Origin: Streptomyces tsukubensis
GTDB lineage: Bacteria; Actinomycetota; Actinomycetes; Streptomycetales; Streptomycetaceae
Direction: 5' to 3'
DNA length: 64,000 nucleotides
NCBI RefSeq assembly: GCF_009296025.1
Contig: NZ_CP045178.1
Span: 5,456,001 to 5,520,000 of the forward strand
Shown: one piece after another, positions 26,267-34,764 of the stretch
How the letters are laid out: every line of letters starts with the position of its first letter
Position numbering within the stretch: position 1 is the stretch's first letter
The notes under the pieces: generated by a model
Database searches by the model: none
Told to the model about the DNA's origin: nothing
The model's input: only the letters and a program-made list of their open reading frames with translations
Translations under genes and position numbers: made by a program

Positions 26267-27121
26267 TCACCGCGCGAGTACCTCGCGGACCGAGGCCAGG
26301 TCCCGGTCGCCGAGGCCGGCCTCCGCGGCACGGTGGTAGATCTGCTGGACCGTCGCGAGGAGCAGTTCAGGGAGGCCTGCCGAGGCGGTGGCCGAACGGA
26401 TGTGGCCCAAGTCCTTGATGGCCGCGCGAACGGGGCTGAGTACTTCCTCGCTCCGTCCGGTCAGTTGGTCGGCGCGGTAGTGCAGATACACGCTGTCGGC
26501 GTTGGTCCCCGTGACCGCGCGGATGAACAGCGACGGGTCAAGGCCGAACGACTCGGTCAGGACGGCCGCCTGCGCAGCCATCGCGTTGGTGCCGAAGAGC
26601 CAGGTGTTGCACGCCAGCTTGAGCAGGCTCGCTCCACCGGGGTGGTCGGCGACATCGACAACGTGCGACGCGAGGGCGTGGCACACGGACGAGGCCACCT
26701 GCTTGTGCTCGGCCGCGCCCGCCACCATCAGCGTCAGCTCGCCGCGTCTGGCGGGGCCGGGGTTGCCGAGGAACGGCGCGTCGACCATCGCCACGTCGAG
26801 GCGTGTCGCGGCCTCGACGACCTCGGAGATGTCCGTGCCGACGGTCGCGCTCTGCAGCACGACCGCCTCCGGTTCGAGGCTCGGGGCGATCCGGCCGAGG
26901 ACGTCGAGTACCGCATCCACGTCGAACACGGTGAGGACGACGACCTCGGCCGACCGCACCGCCTCGGCCGCGGACGCGAAGACCAGCGCGCCTTCGGCCT
27001 TGAGCGGGCGAGCCCGTGACTCCGTCCTGTTCCACGCACGGACCACGAACCCGAGCTCCCGTAGTCGCTGCGCCATCGCGAATCCCGCGTCGCCGGTCCC
27101 GAGTACCGCTACCGTCTGCAT
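26267..27121 (-). CDS. NAD(P)-dependent dehydrogenase of the 3-hydroxyisobutyrate dehydrogenase family
   Basis: 284 residues. The Rossmann fold opens with VAVLGTGDAGFAMAQRLREL, then VVRAWNRTESRARPL (an Arg after the second strand favours NADP). MVDAPFLGNPGPARRGELTL corresponds to the family substrate loop, and SLLKLACNTW carries the conserved catalytic Lys. The C-terminal helical domain follows. AAGGAGG before the ATG at 27121 sets the start. Divergent from a MarR gene across a 25-bp inverted repeat, so probably MarR-controlled. Substrate unknown; imine reductase-type activity is also possible. Confidence 0.85.
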   Translation of the reverse strand: MQTVAVLGTGDAGFAMAQRLRELGFVVRAWNRTESRARPLKAEGALVFASAAEAVRSAEVVVLTVFDVDAVLDVLGRIAPSLEPEAVVLQSATVGTDISEVVEAATRLDVAMVDAPFLGNPGPARRGELTLMVAGAAEHKQVASSVCHALASHVVDVADHPGGASLLKLACNTWLFGTNAMAAQAAVLTESFGLDPSLFIRAVTGTNADSVYLHYRADQLTGRSEEVLSPVRAAIKDLGHIRSATASAGLPELLLATVQQIYHRAAEAGLGDRDLASVREVLAR

Positions 27122-27132
27122 CGCCAGCCTCC

Positions 27133-27157
27133 TTGATGAGTCAACTTGACACATCAA
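27133..27157. promoter_or_regulatory. 25-bp inverted repeat, MarR operator candidate
   Basis: TTGATGAGTCAA (27133-27144) and TTGACACATCAA (27146-27157) are inverted copies with one mismatch around a central C. It lies in the 83-nt divergent gap beside both promoters, a typical MarR-type operator size. Confidence 0.75.
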
Positions 27158-27204
27158 ATCACAGTCCGGTGCTACCGTACGGCGTGAATCAGCCAGGGAG
27201 AACG

Positions 27205-27750
27205 ATGGGGCCCGACGCACCGCACACCGAAGAGACCCCGCTCAGGGCGCCTGAGACCGAAGAGACCCCGCTCAGCACGGCTGAGAAGGAGCTCTGGAGG
27301 TCCTTCCTGCGTTTCAGTGAGAGCGTGGTCTCCGCCGTCGAGCGCGATCTGTTCGCCTCGACGGGCCTCTCCGGCGCCGACTTCCAGATCCTCGCGCGGC
27401 TGCATGAAGCCGAGGGGCGGACGATGAGCCAGAAGCAGCTCGGCGAACTCGTCGGCTGGACCGCGACGCGGCTGTCACATCAGCTCGCGAGGGCGCGGAA
27501 ACGGGAGTTCGTGGAGCGGGCGACCGCCGGGCGGGGCCGCCTCATGATGATCACCCTCACGGATGCCGGGCGCCGGGCGTACGAATCGGCGCTGCCCGTG
27601 CACGCGCGGTCCGTGCGCGCGCACTTCCTCCGGCACGTCGACGCCGACCGGCCGGGTGCGGCGGACGCGATGGGCGGCGGCACCTGGCCGCGGTTCCTGA
27701 GTGGCCGGGGCGGTGGCAGCGGCGAGGGGGTTTCCGGGGACGGTGACTGA
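27205..27750 (+). CDS. MarR-family transcriptional regulator
   Basis: 181 residues. Winged helix: GADFQILARLHEAEGRTMSQ, KQLGELVGWTATRLSHQLAR, then the wing (VERATAGRGRLMMITLTDAG) and RRAYESALPVHARSVRAHFL. The N-terminus carries a short repeat (EETPLRAPETEETPLSTAE). The ATG at 27205 follows AGGGAG. Divergent from a dehydrogenase, with a 25-bp inverted repeat between them. The final 30 residues are Gly-rich and probably disordered. Confidence 0.88.
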   Translation: MGPDAPHTEETPLRAPETEETPLSTAEKELWRSFLRFSESVVSAVERDLFASTGLSGADFQILARLHEAEGRTMSQKQLGELVGWTATRLSHQLARARKREFVERATAGRGRLMMITLTDAGRRAYESALPVHARSVRAHFLRHVDADRPGAADAMGGGTWPRFLSGRGGGSGEGVSGDGD

Positions 27751-27781
27751 GACGCCGCCCCCGTATCCAACGAGACAGGCC

Positions 27782-29476
27782 CTAGATCCCCGCGGCCCCG
27801 GCCACATCGCGCTTGAGCGCGTCGAGCAGCCCCGCGGCCCGCGCACGGGCGGCGGGCAGACCGGCGCGGCCGGTGGGTGAGTCCACGGGGACGACGACCT
27901 CCAGGTAGCACTTGAGCTTCGGCTCCGTGCCGCTCGGGCGGACGACGACCCGCCCACGCACCGCCCCGTCCAGCGTGTAGCGCAGCCCGTCGGTCGGGGG
28001 CAGGCTCTCCGAGCCCATGCTCAGGTCGTCCACCGAGACGACGTCAAGACCCGCGAGGGAGCCAGGAGGCCTTTCACGCAGGCGGCGCATGGCGTCGGTG
28101 ATGAGCGTCAGGTCCTCCACGCGCGCCGAGAGCTGGTCGGTGGCGTGCAGCCCGTGGGCCAGGGCCAGTTCGTCCAGTTCGTCCAGCAGGGTGCGCCCCC
28201 GCGCCTTCAGCTCCGACGCCAGCTCGGCCACGAGCAGCCCCGCGGTGATGCCGTCCTTGTCCCGCACGCCCTCCGGGTCGACGCAGTAGCCGAGCGCCTC
28301 CTCGTAGCCGTAGCGGAGCCCCTCGACCCGGGCGATCCACTTGAAACCGGTCAGCGTCTCCTCGTGGCCGACGCCCGCGGCCGCCGCGATCCTGCCCAGC
28401 AGCGTCGACGACACGATCGACTCCGCGAAGACGCCCCGCGCGCCCCTGCGTACGAGATGCGCGGCGAGCAGCGCGCCGACCTCGTCGCCGCGCAGCATCC
28501 GCCAGCCGCCCTCGGCCGAGGCGTCGGGGACGGCGACGGCGCAGCGGTCCGCGTCGGGGTCACTGGCGATGATCAGATCGGGTTCCGCCGTACGCGCCGT
28601 CGCGTAGGCCAGCTCCATCGCGCCCGGCTCCTCCGGGTTGGGGAAGGCCACCGTGGGGAAGTCCGGGTCGGGTTCCGCCTGCTCGGGGACCGTGACCGGC
28701 GCGGGGAAACCGGCGCGGGCGAAGGCCGCCAGGAAGGTGGCGGTCCCGACGCCGTGCAGCGCGGTGTGCACCACCCTGGCCGTACGGGGCGAACCCGGCG
28801 CGAGCACCGTCTCCGTACGCGCCAGATAGGCGTCGACCAGGTCGTCGCCGAGGACCCGCCACCCGCTGTCCGGGCGCGGTACGTCGTGCGGTGAGGCCAC
28901 CGCGGCGATCTCGGCGGCGATCTCCCTGTCGGCGGGCTCCACGATCTGGGCGCCGCCCCCCGCGCCGAGGTACACCTTGTAGCCGTTGTCGCGTGGCGGG
29001 TTGTGGCTCGCGGTCACCTCCACGCCCGCCACCGCGTCGAGGTAGCGCACGGCGAAGGCCAGGACCGGTGTGGGCAGCGGGCGGGGCAGGAGCGCGGCGC
29101 GCAGCCCCGCCCCCGCCATCACGGCCGCCGTGTCCCGCGCGAACTCAGCGGACTTGTGGCGGGCGTCGTAGCCGATGACGACCAGGCCCTCACCCTCGCC
29201 CTTCGCCTTCAGGTGGGCGGCGAGCCCGGCCGCCGCCTTGATGACCACGGCCCTGTTCATCCGCGTCGGCCCCGCGCCCAGCTCACCGCGGAGCCCCGCG
29301 GTGCCGAACTGGAGGGTGCCGGAGAAGCGGGCGGCCAGTTCCCTGGTGTCCTGGCTTTCGAGGAGCGCGGTCAGTTCCTCGCGGGTCTCCGGGTCCGGGT
29401 CCTCGGCCAGCCAGGACTTCGCGCGGGTGACGAGGTCCTGCTCACTGCCGGGCCCCCGCTGCTCTTCCTGCTCCAC
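27782..29476 (-). CDS. Phospho-sugar mutase (phosphopentomutase/phosphomannomutase type)
   Basis: 564 residues, four-domain alpha-D-phosphohexomutase superfamily. The phosphoserine loop is VEVTASHNPPRDNGYKVYLG; metal-binding DPDADR lies in LIIASDPDADRCAVAVPD; the sugar loop is EEALGYCVDP; and the phosphate-binding loop is VVRPSGTEPKLKCYLE. The start GTG has AAGGGGC upstream. It sits 100 nt downstream of the purine nucleoside phosphorylase gene in the same direction, so isomerisation of (deoxy)ribose-1-phosphate to the 5-phosphate is the likely role; bacterial PGM2-type enzymes of this length do so. Confidence 0.88.
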   Translation of the reverse strand: MEQEEQRGPGSEQDLVTRAKSWLAEDPDPETREELTALLESQDTRELAARFSGTLQFGTAGLRGELGAGPTRMNRAVVIKAAAGLAAHLKAKGEGEGLVVIGYDARHKSAEFARDTAAVMAGAGLRAALLPRPLPTPVLAFAVRYLDAVAGVEVTASHNPPRDNGYKVYLGAGGGAQIVEPADREIAAEIAAVASPHDVPRPDSGWRVLGDDLVDAYLARTETVLAPGSPRTARVVHTALHGVGTATFLAAFARAGFPAPVTVPEQAEPDPDFPTVAFPNPEEPGAMELAYATARTAEPDLIIASDPDADRCAVAVPDASAEGGWRMLRGDEVGALLAAHLVRRGARGVFAESIVSSTLLGRIAAAAGVGHEETLTGFKWIARVEGLRYGYEEALGYCVDPEGVRDKDGITAGLLVAELASELKARGRTLLDELDELALAHGLHATDQLSARVEDLTLITDAMRRLRERPPGSLAGLDVVSVDDLSMGSESLPPTDGLRYTLDGAVRGRVVVRPSGTEPKLKCYLEVVVPVDSPTGRAGLPAARARAAGLLDALKRDVAGAAGI

Positions 29477-29557
29477 GGTGGTTCAGCCCCTTCGTGCGTC
29501 GGGTGTGCGGCGCGCGCGGTGCGCGGGTGACGGCCGTCGGATGCGGTGCAGCGCCGG

Positions 29558-29603
29558 ATACGGGTCAGTACCCGGCTCAGACGAGGGTCAGTACCCGGCT
29601 CAG
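29558..29603 (-). repeat. 23-bp duplication across the phosphorylase stop codon
   Basis: Two adjacent 23-bp copies sharing GGGTCAGTACCCGGCTCAG (29562-29580 and 29585-29603). The TGA stop (tca at 29577) is in the first; the second encodes the final residues LSRVLTLV. Confidence 0.88.
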
Positions 29604-30401
29604 CAGTGTGCCCATGTGCGCGGCCGAGTCACGGCCCGCCTTTAGTACTTCCTCGTGGTTGAGCGGCTCTCCGGTCAGCCCCGCCGCCAGGTTGGTCACC
29701 AGCGAGATGCCGAGGACCTCCACGCCCGCCTCACGGGCGGCGATGGCCTCCAGCACGGTCGACATGCCCACCAGGTCGCCGCCCAGGGCCCTGACCATGC
29801 CGATCTCGGCGGGGGTCTCGTAGTGCGGTCCGGTGAACTGGACGTAGACGCCCTCCTCCAGCGACGGGTCGATCTCCTTGCAGAGGGCCCGCAGCCGGGG
29901 GGAGTAGACATCGGTGAGGTCGATGAAGTTGGCGCCGACGACGGGCGAGGTCGCCGTGAGGTTGATGTGGTCGCTGATCAGCACGGGCTGGCCCGGCCGC
30001 ATGCCCTCACGCAGACCGCCGCAGCCGTTGGTCAGCACGATCGTCTTGCACCCCGCGGCCACCGCCGTGCGTACGTTGTGCGCGACGGCGGCGACGCCAC
30101 GGCCCTCGTAGTAGTGGGTGCGTCCGAGGAAGACCAGCGCGCGCTTGCCGCCCGCCCGGCCGTAGCTGCGGATGCGGCCCGCGTGGCCCTCCACGGCGGG
30201 GGGCGGGAAGCCGGGCAGATCGGTGAAGGACAGCTCGTGGTCGGGGGCGCCGAGCGCCTCGGCGGCCGGTACCCAGCCGGAACCCATCACGAGGGCGACA
30301 TCGTGGGTCTCCGTACCCGTCAGCTCACGCAGCCGGGCGGCGGCGGCCTCGGCGGCGGCGTGCGGGTTGTTCTGGATGTCCGGGATAACAGAAGCGTTCA
30401 C
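29577..30401 (-). CDS. deoD: Purine nucleoside phosphorylase
   Basis: Phosphorolysis of (deoxy)inosine and (deoxy)guanosine to base plus (deoxy)ribose-1-phosphate. 274 residues, the trimeric (PunA/class II) type. VALVMGSGWVPAAEAL is the phosphate loop, FLGRTHYYEGRGVAAVAHNV follows, LTNGCGGLREGMRPGQPVLI is the family signature, and SDHINLTATSPVVG carries the base-site Asn. The GTG at 30401 is chosen because the operator and -10 hexamer lie upstream of it inside the longer open frame. Trimeric enzymes are often named punA. The gene precedes the phosphosugar mutase. Confidence 0.92.
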   Translation of the reverse strand: MNASVIPDIQNNPHAAAEAAAARLRELTGTETHDVALVMGSGWVPAAEALGAPDHELSFTDLPGFPPPAVEGHAGRIRSYGRAGGKRALVFLGRTHYYEGRGVAAVAHNVRTAVAAGCKTIVLTNGCGGLREGMRPGQPVLISDHINLTATSPVVGANFIDLTDVYSPRLRALCKEIDPSLEEGVYVQFTGPHYETPAEIGMVRALGGDLVGMSTVLEAIAAREAGVEVLGISLVTNLAAGLTGEPLNHEEVLKAGRDSAAHMGTLLSRVLTLV

Positions 30402-30408
30402 GCGGATG

Positions 30409-30414
30409 AGCGTA
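30409..30414 (-). promoter_or_regulatory. Phosphorylase -10 hexamer, probable leaderless promoter
   Basis: TACGCT on the minus strand, seven nt before the GTG at 30401. The same hexamer at the same distance precedes hutH and the 48457 gene, and at six nt precedes popR. Confidence 0.5.
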
Positions 30415-30426
30415 GTCGGTCGCGGC

Positions 30427-30438
30427 CTACGCGCGTAG
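30427..30438. promoter_or_regulatory. Palindromic operator CTACGCGCGTAG upstream of the phosphorylase gene
   Basis: Third exact copy of the 12-bp palindrome, centred 31-32 nt before the start codon and covering the -35 region of the promoter. Confidence 0.75.
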
Positions 30439-30626
30439 ACGCTGCGGATCACAGTGTGGTGACCGTCGTTTTGGAGCTTCCGACGAAGGGGCGCGGCGCC
30501 CGGACATGGGGCGTCGGCGCTCGGCGCTCGGGTGCGGGGCGCTCGGACACGGCGGACCGGAAGGGGGCGCCGCCCCTACTCTTCGGTGACCGCGGTGAAG
30601 CGGCGCGGTCCCGGCGCGGTACCGGT

Positions 30627-31064
30627 TCAGCAGGGGCGCTTGCGTACTTCCATGCAGTAGTCGTGCGGCGCGCCCGCCGATTCCGCCGCGTCCGCGATCT
30701 CGCCCAGGTAGCGCGCGGAGGGCAGTCCGCCCTCGTAGCCGTTCAGGACGTAGATCCAGGCCGGTTCCTCGCCCTCCAGCGTGTGCACCCGTACACGCAT
30801 ACGGCGGTAGATGTCGAGGCCCACGCCCTCCCACCGGTCCATGGAGTCCTCGTCCAGGGGAGCGATGTCGTAGAGGGCCACGAAGACCTGGGAGCGCGGG
30901 GCCTCCACAATGGTGGCGAGCGCCCCTTCCCAGCCCATGTGCTCGCCGCCGAAGGTCAGCCGCCAGCCGTTGAGCCAGCCGGTGGCGCGCAGCGGCGAAT
31001 GCGGGGCGCGGCGCGTCATCAGCCGCGCATCGAGATTGCCGGCGTACGCGGCGTAGAGCGACAT
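30627..31064 (-). CDS. Gamma-glutamylcyclotransferase-like protein
   Basis: 145 residues. MSLYAAYAGNLDARLMTRRA is the BtrG/GGCT nucleotide-like opening loop (the YGSNL equivalent is YAGNL). LTFGGEHMGWEGALATIVEA, VALYDIAPLDEDSMDRWEGV (with a candidate catalytic Glu) and AWIYVLNGYEGGLPSARYLG complete the fold. Small actinobacterial members have no assigned substrate. The ATG at 31064 has TACCCT seven nt upstream and no ribosome site, so leaderless expression is likely. Divergent from the quinone dehydrogenase gene. Confidence 0.82.
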   Translation of the reverse strand: MSLYAAYAGNLDARLMTRRAPHSPLRATGWLNGWRLTFGGEHMGWEGALATIVEAPRSQVFVALYDIAPLDEDSMDRWEGVGLDIYRRMRVRVHTLEGEEPAWIYVLNGYEGGLPSARYLGEIADAAESAGAPHDYCMEVRKRPC

Positions 31065-31234
31065 GGGGTCGAGGGTACGGCAGTGAAGAGCTGCCGCCAC
31101 GCGGATGACCGGAACGTGATCATCCGCCGTGTTTCGGCCATGCGGGGGCACGAGAACCCCCGCGGAGGCGGTGACAGGGGGCCCGGGGGCCGGTCGGTGG
31201 CCCCGCCGCGAAGCTACTTGAAGGGTGCGGGACA

Positions 31235-32683
31235 ATGGAATACGTGACTCGGATCGTGATCATCGGCGGCGGACCCGGCGGATATGAGGCTGCCCTGGTG
31301 GGCGCCCAACTCGGCGCGGAGGTGACCGTCGTCGACTGCGACGGTCTGGGCGGGGCGTCGGTGCTGACCGACTGCGTCCCGTCCAAGACTCTGATCGCCA
31401 CGGCGGAGGTGATGACGACCTTCGACTCCTCCTACGAGGAACTGGGCATCATCGTCGCGGACGACACCCCCTACATGGACAGCCCCGCGCGGGTGGTCGG
31501 CGTGGACCTGGGCAAGGTCAACCGGCGTGTGAAGCGTCTCGCCCTCGCCCAGTCGCACGACATCACCGCCTCCGTCACCCGGGCGGGCGCCCGCGTGCTG
31601 CGCGGCAGGGGCCGGCTCGACGGGCTCCAGGCCGCCGACGGCTCCCGGACGGTCGTGGTGACCGCCGCCGACGGCTCGGAGGAGCGGCTGACCGCCGACG
31701 CCGTACTGATCGCCACCGGCGGCCACCCGCGCGAACTGCCCGACGCGCAGCCCGACGGCGAGCGGATCCTGAACTGGACGCAGGTCTACGACCTCGACGA
31801 ACTGCCCGAAGAGCTGATCGTCGTCGGCTCGGGTGTCACCGGCGCCGAGTTCGCGGGCGCCTACCAGGCACTCGGCTCCCGGGTCACCCTTGTCTCCAGC
31901 CGTGACCGGGTGCTGCCGGGCGAGGACCCGGACGCCGCCGCCGTCCTGGAGGACGTGTTCCGGCGCCGCGGCATGAACGTCATGGCCCGCTCGCGTGCCC
32001 AGTCCGCCAAGCGCGTGGGCGACCGGGTCGAGGTGACGCTCGCCGACGGCCGGGTCATCACCGGGTCGCACTGTCTGATGGCGGTCGGCGCCATCCCCAA
32101 CACCGAGGGCATGGGCCTCGAAGAGGCCGGGGTCAGGGTCAAGGAGTCCGGGCACATCAAGACCGACAAGGTCTCGCGCACCTCCGCGCCCGGCGTCTAC
32201 GCAGCGGGAGACGTGACCGGGGTCTTCGCGCTCGCCTCCGTCGCCGCCATGCAGGGCCGGATCGCGATGTATCACTTCCTCGGCGACGCGGTGACCCCCC
32301 TCAACCTCAAGACCGTCTCGTCCAACGTCTTCACCGACCCGGAGATCGCTACGGTCGGTTACAGCCAGGCGGACGTGGACAACGGCCGGATCGACGCCCG
32401 TGTCGTGAAACTGCCCCTCCTGCGCAATCCGCGCGCCAAAATGCAGGGCATCAGGGACGGCTTCGTCAAGATCTTCTGCCGTCCCGGTACCGGAATCGTG
32501 GTCGGTGGCACCGTTGTCGCACCTCGCGCCAGTGAGCTGATTCATCCGATCTCGATCGCGGTCGACAACAATCTGACCGTCGAACAGATCGCGAATGCGT
32601 TCACTGTGTACCCGTCGCTGTCCGGGTCGATCGCGGAGGTGGCCCGCCAGCTCCATACGCGCAAGGTCGCCGAGGAGTCCTGA
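31235..32683 (+). CDS. NAD(P)H-quinone dehydrogenase, LpdA-like flavoprotein
   Basis: 482 residues of the two-dinucleotide-binding flavoprotein family. The FAD site is VIIGGGPGGYEAALVGAQLG, and the NAD site is LIVVGSGVTGAEFAGAYQAL. The second FAD motif is APGVYAAGDVTG. In true lipoamide dehydrogenases the redox pair is CxxxxC; here GGASVLTDCVPSK keeps only the second Cys (first replaced by Ser), and the C-terminal His-Glu dyad is replaced by HPISIAVDNN. This matches M. tuberculosis LpdA (Rv3303c), a quinone reductase rather than a dihydrolipoamide dehydrogenase. The start may be the GTG at 31244. Confidence 0.88.
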   Translation: MEYVTRIVIIGGGPGGYEAALVGAQLGAEVTVVDCDGLGGASVLTDCVPSKTLIATAEVMTTFDSSYEELGIIVADDTPYMDSPARVVGVDLGKVNRRVKRLALAQSHDITASVTRAGARVLRGRGRLDGLQAADGSRTVVVTAADGSEERLTADAVLIATGGHPRELPDAQPDGERILNWTQVYDLDELPEELIVVGSGVTGAEFAGAYQALGSRVTLVSSRDRVLPGEDPDAAAVLEDVFRRRGMNVMARSRAQSAKRVGDRVEVTLADGRVITGSHCLMAVGAIPNTEGMGLEEAGVRVKESGHIKTDKVSRTSAPGVYAAGDVTGVFALASVAAMQGRIAMYHFLGDAVTPLNLKTVSSNVFTDPEIATVGYSQADVDNGRIDARVVKLPLLRNPRAKMQGIRDGFVKIFCRPGTGIVVGGTVVAPRASELIHPISIAVDNNLTVEQIANAFTVYPSLSGSIAEVARQLHTRKVAEES

Positions 32684-32838
32684 ACGCCTTTCCCCGCAAG
32701 GGATTCGCGGGTTCGCGCACCCCTTGAACCGGGGTGGGGCCGCTGCTTATACCACTTGGTGTGGCGCATGATGAACAATTTAGGTAACCCAGCGGAAAGT
32801 GCTGAAAGCGGACGGTCACGCGCGTTACTGTCGGTTTC

Positions 32839-33822
32839 GTGTTCGCTGCAGAACGTCGCCAAATGATCCTCGAAATGGTGCGGGCCAACGGAGCGGTGTC
32901 GCTCCGGGAGCTCGCCCGCGTCGTCCAGACCTCCGAAGTAACCGTACGGCGTGACGTACGCGCTCTGGAGGCGGAAGGGCTGCTCGACCGCCGCCACGGT
33001 GGCGCCGTACTGCCGGGGGGGTTCGCCCGGGAGTCCGGCTTCCCGCAGAAGTCCCACCTCGCCTCCGCGGAGAAGACGGCCATCGCCGACCTCGCCGCCG
33101 GGCTCGTCGGCGAGGGCGAGGCCATCGTCGTGGGGGCCGGTACGACCACGCAGGAGCTGGCCCGCCGGCTCGCGCGGGTCCCCGGGCTCACCGTCGTCAC
33201 CAACTCACTCCTCGTCGCCCAGGCCCTCGCCCACGCCAACCGGGTCGAGGTCGTGATGACCGGCGGCACGCTGCGCGGGTCCAACTACGCCCTCGTGGGC
33301 AGCGGGGCGGAACAGTCCCTCCAAGGGCTGCGGGTCTCGCGCGCCTTCCTCTCGGGAAGCGGGCTCACCGCGGAGCGGGGCCTCTCCACCTCCAACATGC
33401 TCTCCGCCAGCGTCGACAGGGCCCTGGTCCAGGCGGCGGCGGAAGTCGTCGTCCTCGCCGACCACTCGAAGCTCGGCACCGACACGATGTTCCAGACCGT
33501 GCCCACGGATGTCATCACCCGTCTGGTCACCGACGAGCCGCCCGCGGGGGACGAGCGCGCGGCCACCGAGCTCCAGGCCCTCGCCGACCAGGGCGTACAG
33601 ATCGCCGTGGCCGGTTCGGGCCCGCCCCCCGCCGCGACCGGCGAGACCGCCGCGCCGCCCGGCCGCCCGTCGCGCCGGGATGTGCCGCTGCCTGGCCAGC
33701 GCAGAAACCATCCGAACGGCGGCGCGCCCCAGCAGCTCAGGAGCGCGCCCCTGCCGGAGACGGCGGGCCCCGGCGCCGCTGAGCGTGAACGCGCCAGGGT
33801 CGCGGACCTGCGCCGCCGCTGA
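32839..33822 (+). CDS. DeoR-family transcriptional regulator
   Basis: 327 residues. The DeoR helix-turn-helix is RRQMILEMVRANGAVSLREL, ARVVQTSEVTVRRDVRALEA; HGGAVLPGG follows. The sugar-phosphate-binding domain has VVGAGTTTQELARRLA, VMTGGTLRGSNYALVG and VVLADHSKLGTDTMFQ. The last 80 residues are Pro/Arg-rich and probably disordered. The GTG at 32839 has TACTGT seven nt upstream, suggesting leaderless transcription. DeoR proteins sense phosphorylated sugars, which makes it one candidate for the nucleoside regulon, but no copy of that palindrome lies in its own promoter. Confidence 0.87.
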   Translation: MFAAERRQMILEMVRANGAVSLRELARVVQTSEVTVRRDVRALEAEGLLDRRHGGAVLPGGFARESGFPQKSHLASAEKTAIADLAAGLVGEGEAIVVGAGTTTQELARRLARVPGLTVVTNSLLVAQALAHANRVEVVMTGGTLRGSNYALVGSGAEQSLQGLRVSRAFLSGSGLTAERGLSTSNMLSASVDRALVQAAAEVVVLADHSKLGTDTMFQTVPTDVITRLVTDEPPAGDERAATELQALADQGVQIAVAGSGPPPAATGETAAPPGRPSRRDVPLPGQRRNHPNGGAPQQLRSAPLPETAGPGAAERERARVADLRRR

Positions 33823-33935
33823 GGGGTCGCCTCCGCGCCCGGCCACTTGGAGCACCCCGGACGCGGGGAGCGGGGAGAGAACCGGCCGTGGGGAGAGCAG
33901 CGGCCCGGTGTGGGGCCGTCTGCGGGGGGGGAGGC

Positions 33936-34508
33936 TCAGCCCGGGGTGGTGAAAAGGCCGTTGAGGACCAGCTCAAGCAGCCGGTCCGGGTCGTGGGGCA
34001 GCTTCTCCGTCGTCCAGGCGATGGCGGTGGCCAGCGTCAGGACCTCGCGCACGGTGACCTCGGCGCGCAGCGAACCGGCCCGGTGGGCGGGGGCGACCAG
34101 AGCCTCGGCGGCGTCCGTCAACGTCTCGTGACAGAACGCCATGCGCCCGTGATCGAGCAACGCCCCCGACAGGCCGCCGTACGTCCTCGCGTACTGGATG
34201 TACGAGCGCAACCACCGGGTGAGACGGTCCGCGGGAGGCGCTGACACGTCGGCGGCCAACTGCTCGGCCCGGTCGCGCAACTCCGTGATCTCGGCGGTGA
34301 AGACGGCCTCCACCAGCGCGTACCTGTCGGGGAAGTGCCGGTAGAGCGTGCCGATCCCGACGCCCGCGCGGCGCGCGATCTCCTCCAGGGACGCCTCCGT
34401 GCCGGCCTCGGCGAAAGCGGTCCTCGCCTCGTCGAGCAGCCGCCCGTAATTGCGCCTGGCGTCGGCACGCATCGGCCGGGTGCGCTCCGACTGCTGGGGT
34501 GCGGCCAT
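33936..34508 (-). CDS. TetR-family transcriptional regulator
   Basis: 190 residues. The N-terminal helix-turn-helix is MRADARRNYGRLLDEARTAF, EASLEEIARRAGVGIGTLYR, HFPDRYALVEAVF. The ligand domain resembles the TetR_C_33/SbtR group (LRSYIQYARTYGGLSGALLD). GGAGG before the ATG at 34508 selects the start over one at 34544. It is downstream of accA2 on the same strand with a 256-nt gap holding GTGCCCTG-type repeats, so probably separate. Target unknown. Confidence 0.87.
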   Translation of the reverse strand: MAAPQQSERTRPMRADARRNYGRLLDEARTAFAEAGTEASLEEIARRAGVGIGTLYRHFPDRYALVEAVFTAEITELRDRAEQLAADVSAPPADRLTRWLRSYIQYARTYGGLSGALLDHGRMAFCHETLTDAAEALVAPAHRAGSLRAEVTVREVLTLATAIAWTTEKLPHDPDRLLELVLNGLFTTPG

Positions 34509-34764
34509 CCTCGGTCCTCCGTCGCTGGGTGCGGTGTTCAGCATCCCATGGGGGCCGCGGGCATTCGGCGGCTTCAGCTGCGCCCTGGTGCGCACGGCTG
34601 TGTCCTGTGCGGAGGCCTCCGCGCAGTGGCCCTGTGCCCCATGTGTCCTGTGTGCAGGCCCTGTGCCCTGTGCGTACGGCGGTGGGGCGGCCCCCCAGTG
34701 TCAGGGGCCGCCCCACTCGGTCCTCGAACCGTCCAGCGATCGGACCGTTCAGCACTCGAACCGC

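Noticed and set aside
25139..27019. 626-codon open frame over the DUF4232 and dehydrogenase genes
   Set aside because: It runs antisense to two genes with clear domains and ribosome sites, and crosses their intergenic region.
32749..32775. CCAC-N5-GTGG inverted repeat in the DeoR upstream region as a DasR-like site
   Set aside because: The match to the DasR consensus is poor (TGGTCTAGACCA not present) and the arms are only 4 bp.
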